A DNA stretch of 58,492 nt from Rhodococcus jostii NBRC 16295. Lineage in GTDB: Bacteria > Actinomycetota > Actinomycetes > Mycobacteriales > Mycobacteriaceae. Of this stretch, positions 54,596-58,492 are shown piece by piece. The notes below the pieces were generated by a model. The model worked only from the letters and a program-made list of their open reading frames with translations. It made no database searches and was not told the origin of the DNA. The position numbers were made by a program, and so were the translations under genes. The stretch spans positions 1-58,492 of the forward strand of contig NZ_BCWY01000062.1 in NCBI RefSeq assembly GCF_001894825.1. The letters are read 5' to 3'. The first letter of the stretch is position 1; each line of letters starts with the position of its first letter.

Positions 54596-54646
54596 CGGGA
54601 GGCGGGACTCTTGATCCCCCACACCGGGTGCGAGCCCCGTCTCCCG
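54596..54646 (+). ncRNA. 51-nt tRNA-like element with CUU (Lys) anticodon loop and no D arm
   Basis: A 7-bp acceptor-like stem, CGGGAGG (54596-54602) with TCTCCCG (54640-54646), includes one G-U pair. It encloses an anticodon-like arm (GGGA, loop CTCTTGA, TCCC, 54604-54618), with U33 present and anticodon CTT. A T-like arm follows (CGGG, loop TGCGAGC, CCCG, 54625-54639). Only one base replaces the D arm, and no encoded CCA follows. It lies 8 bp after the VWA stop and 16 bp before the ribosome site of the synthetase-like gene. A competing small hairpin (CCTC 54590-54593 with GAGG 54599-54602) is possible. It may be a mimic, a decayed tRNA or an mRNA control element. Confidence 0.55.
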
Positions 54647-54672
54647 ACTCCCCCTCTACGACAGGAGATCCC

Positions 54673-55965
54673 ATGACCACGGTGTTCGGTGACCGCGACA
54701 TCATCGTCGTCGACCTGGGCTTCGGCGACGCCGGCAAGGGCGCCACCGTCGACTGGCTCTGCTCACCGAACGCCGACCTCGACGTCGCAGCCGTCGTCCG
54801 ATTCAACGGCGGCGCACAGGCCGCACACAACGTCGTAGTCGACGGTCGCCACCACACCTTTTCCCAGTTCGGGTCCGGGACCTTCTCCGCCGTTCCCACC
54901 GTGCTGTCGCGGCATGTCCTCGTCGAACCCATCGCCCTCGCCGCCGAGGCCCGCGCCCTCGCCGGGCTGGGCGTGCCGAATCCGCTCCAATTACTGCACA
55001 TCGACGCCCACGCGCTACTGACCACACCGATCCACGTGGCCGCCAACCGCGCCCGCGAGGATGCCCGCGGCGACGACAGGCACGGATCCTGCGGCAAGGG
55101 CATCGGCGAGACCGCCGCCTACGCACTCGACCACCCCGACGCACCCACCATCGGGGACTGCCACCGCCCAGCGGTTCTGCGCGCCAAACTCGCCGCGATG
55201 GAAGAACACTACCGGGACCTGCTCTCCCCCAGCATCCACCGGTCGCCCGACCTCGACGACATGGTCACGATGTACTCCGAATTCGCGGCCGCTGTCCGGA
55301 TCACCGACGACGGTGATCTCGCCGCCCTCGCGAACAGTGGCCGCGTGGTTTTCGAGGGAGCCCAGGGAGTGCTACTCGACGAGTGGCGCGGATTCCACCC
55401 GCACACCACCTGGTCCACCGTGGAACCGACCAACGCCCACGCACTCTCCACCGAACACGGCCACGACAGCCACGTCCTCGGCATCACCCGCACCTACACC
55501 ACCCGACACGGCGCAGGACCGATGCCCACCGAGAACCCGACACTCGGCGCGGTCCTACCCGAACAGCACAACGACACCGGCAGCTACCAGGGCACCTTCC
55601 GGATCGGAGACCTCGACGAAGTACTGCTCCGGTACGCGACAGACGTCTGCGGCGGCGTGGACAGTCTCGCCGTCACCCACCTCGACGCGGTGACCCGCGC
55701 CGCAGCCGCCGGAATCCCCCTCCGGAGCGCACGCCGGTACCCCGGCGTCGGCCACCTGCTACCGCTCGGGCCGTGGCAGGACCTCACACATCAACAACAC
55801 CTCACCGGCATCCTGGCCGCACTTACTCCCGATACCGTCGAGCTGCCGACACATCCGGCAGACGTCGCGGCGCACCTCGGATCGCTGGTCAGTGCACCGG
55901 TCGTGCTCACCTCCGACGGCCCCAGCCGGGCCGCCCGCCGCGTCCGCGAGCCCGCTGCCGCATGA
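54673..55965 (+). CDS. adenylosuccinate-synthetase-like protein
   Basis: 430 residues, the usual PurA length. It aligns by motif: GDAGKG (18-23) for GDEGKG, keeping the catalytic Asp; AAHNVV (H52) for the catalytic His of GHT; FEGAQGVLLD near 228; GPMPTE near 285; FRIGDLD near 309; and LAVTHLD near 335. The last replaces TKLD, so the lysine expected to contact guanine is His. PurA joins IMP and aspartate using GTP, and phage PurZ uses dGMP. This homologue may use another nucleotide or act as a sensor. Ribosome site AGGAG precedes ATG 54673. Its genetic setting differs from housekeeping purA. Confidence 0.82.
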   Translation: MTTVFGDRDIIVVDLGFGDAGKGATVDWLCSPNADLDVAAVVRFNGGAQAAHNVVVDGRHHTFSQFGSGTFSAVPTVLSRHVLVEPIALAAEARALAGLGVPNPLQLLHIDAHALLTTPIHVAANRAREDARGDDRHGSCGKGIGETAAYALDHPDAPTIGDCHRPAVLRAKLAAMEEHYRDLLSPSIHRSPDLDDMVTMYSEFAAAVRITDDGDLAALANSGRVVFEGAQGVLLDEWRGFHPHTTWSTVEPTNAHALSTEHGHDSHVLGITRTYTTRHGAGPMPTENPTLGAVLPEQHNDTGSYQGTFRIGDLDEVLLRYATDVCGGVDSLAVTHLDAVTRAAAAGIPLRSARRYPGVGHLLPLGPWQDLTHQQHLTGILAALTPDTVELPTHPADVAAHLGSLVSAPVVLTSDGPSRAARRVREPAAA

Positions 55966-55972
55966 TCACCAT

Positions 55973-56620
55973 ATGGAACAGTCATCCGTCTCCGTCGACG
56001 TGATCGCACTCCGGTTCGGCAACCCGGAACCCGGCGCGCTGCGCTACGGCGTCGCGCCCCGCCGCTGGGAGCCGTACACCGGGCAGACCGCCTTGCCCGG
56101 TGTCCTGCTCGGCGCCGGTGAACGCCTCGACACGGCAGCCCGCCGCGCCGTCACCACCAAGCTCGGTCTCCCGGACGACGCGATCCTGGCGGCGGGACAA
56201 CTCGCGGTGTTCGACGAACCCAGTCGCGACCCACGCGGGCCGACCCTGTCCATCGCCATGTGGGCCGTCATCACCCCCGACAACATCACCACCGACCCCT
56301 CCGCCGCGACACTGTGGCGCGGCTTCGACGAAGGCGGCGACCTCGCCTTCGACCACGACCGCATCGTCGCCGAAGCACGCCGCATACTCGACACCAGCCT
56401 CCTCTGGCGGAACACAACATTCACCCGGGCCCTCCTCGGCCCAGAATTCCCCGCCACCCACGCCGTCGCCGTCACTACTGCACTCGCCGGCAGCCGCCCC
56501 GATCAAGGCAATCTCAATCGCACGCTCAAGGCAATACCGGGACTCGAACGCACCGACGAGCGCGTCCGCGTGCAGGCCACCGGCCGCCCCGCAGTCGTAT
56601 GGCGTTGGACCACAACATAA
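55973..56620 (+). CDS. NrtR-like Nudix/winged-helix regulator
   Basis: 215 residues from ATG 55973, 7 bp after the synthetase-like stop. The N-terminal half has a Nudix fold, but its box (residues 43-66, GVLLGAGERLDTAARRAVTT) lacks the REUXEE glutamates (RAVTTKLG), so hydrolysis is unlikely. The C-terminal 70 residues (RPDQGNLNRTLKAIPGLERT, then GRPAVVWRW) match the winged-helix domain of NrtR regulators, which bind ADP-ribose-type ligands and repress NAD genes. It is the last gene of the operon and probably controls the palindrome at 52504-52524. Confidence 0.78.
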   Translation: MEQSSVSVDVIALRFGNPEPGALRYGVAPRRWEPYTGQTALPGVLLGAGERLDTAARRAVTTKLGLPDDAILAAGQLAVFDEPSRDPRGPTLSIAMWAVITPDNITTDPSAATLWRGFDEGGDLAFDHDRIVAEARRILDTSLLWRNTTFTRALLGPEFPATHAVAVTTALAGSRPDQGNLNRTLKAIPGLERTDERVRVQATGRPAVVWRWTTT

Positions 56621-57054
56621 GCGACACCCACCCACCCACGCGGACACCGTGGCACGAGCGCACCCTTATTGCTCCCCGCCCTGCTGACCTCGATTGCCGA
56701 CGCGCGGTTGCACGCAGCGGAGAGCTCGGGTCACAGCTGTGCGAGATCACGCACGGATTCAGCAGGATCCACGGGATCGAGGAACGCAACGTTCACGTCA
56801 CGACGATCGCACAGGTGTCCGCGTATCCCGCTGATGTCCGGTGAAGTGATCAACCATTCCCGGTCCCGACACGAGCACACCTCTTTCGTGCTCAGCAGGC
56901 ACAAGCGCGGCCGCGCGCCCGACCACGACGCCGCAGAAGTGTCAGCGACGCCACCGTGACTCGCTAGTTGGCTTCTCTGCGGCCAACCATCGGGAACGAT
57001 GCACCCGACCGATCAAACCGCCCGGGTGCTCCGCCCGGCCGGACCCTGTCGATC
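56621..57054. other. gene-free stretch after the NrtR-like gene
   Basis: 434 bp between the plus-strand operon and the convergent nitroreductase gene. Open frames are Arg/Ser-rich and not convincing. No strong terminator hairpin was recognised. Confidence 0.45.
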
Positions 57055-57483
57055 TCACCTGCGGCGCAGCACCAGCACAGGGATCGTCCGGATGCCGGCA
57101 GTCTTCTCCGCGTACTCAACGAAACCGGGATACCGACGGCCCTGCTCGGCGTAGATGCGATCCCGTTCGTGACCGGTCACCTCGTCCACTGTCACCGGGT
57201 AGTGCTCGGTGCCACGTTCGATCTCTGCCTCGCCGGCGGTGACGAGGTTGTAGTACCAGTCGGGATTGGTCGGGGCGCCGGCTTTGGAGGCGAAGATGTA
57301 CATCGTGTCCGGATCTTGCTCATCGGGCAGATACATCATCGGGTTCACTCGATCGCGCCCAGTCTTACGGCCTCGGTGGTGAACCAGCACCATCGGTGCG
57401 CCCTCGAATGGGCCGCCAACGCGGCCCTGGTTTGCCCGGAATTCAGCGATGATGTTCGCGTTCCAATCGTCGGCGCTGCTCAT
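57055..57483 (-). CDS. deazaflavin-dependent nitroreductase/quinone reductase family protein
   Basis: 142 residues from ATG 57483 (MSSADDWNANIIAEFRANQG). It has the hallmark order of the F420-dependent Ddn family: GGPFEGAPMVLVHHRGRKTG, then NPMMYLP, MYIFASKAGAPTNPDWYYNL and a C-terminal IPVLVLRR. These small beta-barrel proteins bind F420 and reduce quinones or nitro compounds near the membrane. They are abundant in mycobacteria and rhodococci. It appears to be a single-gene unit. Confidence 0.92.
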   Translation of the reverse strand: MSSADDWNANIIAEFRANQGRVGGPFEGAPMVLVHHRGRKTGRDRVNPMMYLPDEQDPDTMYIFASKAGAPTNPDWYYNLVTAGEAEIERGTEHYPVTVDEVTGHERDRIYAEQGRRYPGFVEYAEKTAGIRTIPVLVLRRR

Positions 57484-57847
57484 CCTGTGCATTCTGCTCG
57501 TCGGACGCAGGATCGGTCAGCATTTCCGGTCGACGGGGTTGCCTCCGTGTCGCACTCGTTCCCGTCGGGCCGCGCTCAGCACATCCCGGCGCCCCACAGC
57601 TGTCCATATTCTCGTGGTCGTGAACCATCCACTGTGGCACCACGAGCCATAGCGGTGCAGCTGCAAGCCTCAGTCGACCAACGGATCTCCCACTCGTATT
57701 CGTGAGTGGGCCGGTGAAAGCAGATCTCGAGGTTGGCTGATAGGGGTGAGTGAAGACGTCGGAACGATGCCCGATCGCACGTTCACAATGACCTTGGGGA
57801 ATCGCCGGCGCGAAGGTTCCCGGCCACCAGGTCACCGGTGCCGCCCC
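57484..57847. other. gene-free stretch with a small hairpin
   Basis: 364 bp. CCCACTC (57689-57695) pairs with GAGTGGG (57704-57710) around an 8-nt loop; no U run follows, so terminator use is uncertain. A minus-strand open frame here is Pro/Arg-rich and is not called. The nitroreductase promoter should lie at the left end. Confidence 0.45.
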
Positions 57848-58102
57848 CTACCCGGATTCACCTGTGCCGATATCGACCGTGAGGTCCTCGGTGTCGGCGA
57901 AGACCAGACGCCCGTCGTCAAGGGCGACCGCCCACCGATGCACGGGTGCCCAATCGTGGCCGCGTTCAGCAGTGTCGGTCAGTTCGGCGTAGTCCTCGAC
58001 GATCACGCCGGTCGCCGCCTCAGCCTGCCTACGCACCGACACCCGGGTGCCCACGCTCAACGCATCAGCTGACGCCGACTTCTTCTCGCTCTCGTCCCGC
58101 AT
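57848..58102 (-). CDS. small conserved-looking hypothetical protein
   Basis: 84 residues from ATG 58102 (MRDESEKKSASADALSVGTR), with GAAAGGGTGCAGTCC upstream. The sequence GTRVSVRRQAEAATGVIVED, then HRWAVALDDGRLVFADTEDL, looks like a small SH3/KOW-like beta-barrel with KTR-type turns. I have the impression of similar proteins in Rhodococcus but cannot name a family. Monocistronic as far as can be seen. Confidence 0.65.
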   Translation of the reverse strand: MRDESEKKSASADALSVGTRVSVRRQAEAATGVIVEDYAELTDTAERGHDWAPVHRWAVALDDGRLVFADTEDLTVDIGTGESG

Positions 58103-58442
58103 GGACTGCACCCTTTCTCGGCACCCCCCGGAGCATAAGCATGACGCTTCCGCGCCCACCAGACGAATTCACGCCGCCGGACGGTTAGTGCCCTGGCCAT
58201 GTGGGATCACAGGCACTCCCGGCCGCGCATGTCGTAGCTGGCATGCGGGGCGGGTAGCTCGCGGATCGATGCACAGCGGGCTCGACGGCCCCGGTGGCAG
58301 CCAGGGCAACGACCAGCGCCTTCGCCTGGTCGGAGGGGCGTTCCGCTCGCTGGCAAGGCATCAGATGGCCGCGGGCGGCACCTCGCGCATCTAAATGACA
58401 GTGAAAAGTCCGGGTGGGCGGATCAGAGTCGGTTTACCGGTG
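58103..58442. other. gene-free stretch near the right edge
   Basis: 340 bp with no supported gene or repeat. It contains the upstream region of the small gene at 58102. Confidence 0.4.
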
Positions 58443-58492
58443 TCATCGAGCGGGAGACGTCTCGTCGATAAGCGAATCGACCAGGTCCGCGG
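58443..58492 (-). CDS. C-terminal end of a gene running off the window
   Basis: The minus strand reads ADLVDSLIDETSPAR and then TGA at 58445-58443, open to the window edge. The composition is protein-like and helical, but only 15 residues are visible. Neither family nor reality can be settled from this window. Confidence 0.3.
   Translation of the reverse strand, partial: ADLVDSLIDETSPAR

Noticed and set aside
54590..54602. CCTC/GAGG hairpin read as a terminator after the VWA gene
   Set aside because: Only 4 bp with no U run, and the next gene follows with a strong ribosome site; it more likely competes with the tRNA-like fold.
57443..57835. Minus-strand frame of 130 codons upstream of the nitroreductase
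   Set aside because: Pro/Arg/His-rich, overlaps the start of a well-supported gene, no motif.

Overview
The window looks like chromosomal DNA of a high-GC mycolic-acid actinomycete, most probably Rhodococcus or a close Nocardiaceae relative. Supporting signs are GTG starts, many 4-bp start/stop overlaps, an lprG-p55 type lipoprotein/exporter pair, a deazaflavin-type nitroreductase and a one-domain cold-shock protein. Assignments rest on reading the sequence and remembered family motifs; no database search was run.

Left part (1-8.5 kb) is patchwork. A TetR regulator is divergent from a short-chain dehydrogenase. Next comes an F420-reductase-like gene cut off by an IS3-family element (2480-3797), then a universal-stress-protein remnant, an lprG/MFS pair and two small genes. 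About 1.2 kb without a convincing gene follows.

Specialised metabolism (8.5-22 kb) is a compact two-gene locus. A 961-residue fusion joins a PabA-like amidotransferase, a PabB-like aminodeoxychorismate synthase and a PrmC/HemK-like methyltransferase. It is followed at once by a 3,438-residue NRPS ordered C-A-T-C-A-T-C-A-T-TE. The first C and the TE resemble EntF, so the chain is probably capped by an aryl or acyl donor encoded elsewhere. The modules share near-identical DNA tracts. A decayed hydantoinase-B fragment abuts the 3' end.

Tellurium-type and GTPase/tubulin block (22-45.5 kb). A TerD-VWA fusion is divergent from terD, a DUF475/TerC membrane protein, a TerA-like protein and a truncated TerD copy. 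Facing these is one long minus-strand operon of nine genes (45418 down to 27913): small membrane protein, secreted and anchored VWA protein, tubulin-like GTPase-fold protein, large two-TM protein, FN3-like protein, GTPase-associated protein 1 (GAP1), a second VWA protein, a zinc-ribbon TRAFAC-type GTPase and a four-TM protein. Most joints overlap or nearly touch. This looks like an NTP-dependent stress or conflict machine and is the main candidate system.

Defence-like block (45.9-51.4 kb): a GIY-YIG protein, two unknown genes, an HNH nuclease with a zinc ribbon, and an Mrr/AspBHI-like nuclease, probably modification-dependent.

Second candidate system (52.5-56.6 kb): a plus-strand operon of J-domain/pseudokinase, VWA protein, adenylosuccinate-synthetase-like enzyme and NrtR-like regulator. 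Its promoter carries a perfect palindrome that encloses the -10 of an apparently leaderless start. A 51-nt tRNA-like element with a CUU anticodon loop and no D arm lies between the VWA and synthetase genes. The window ends with a nitroreductase, a small conserved-looking gene and the edge of another minus-strand gene.
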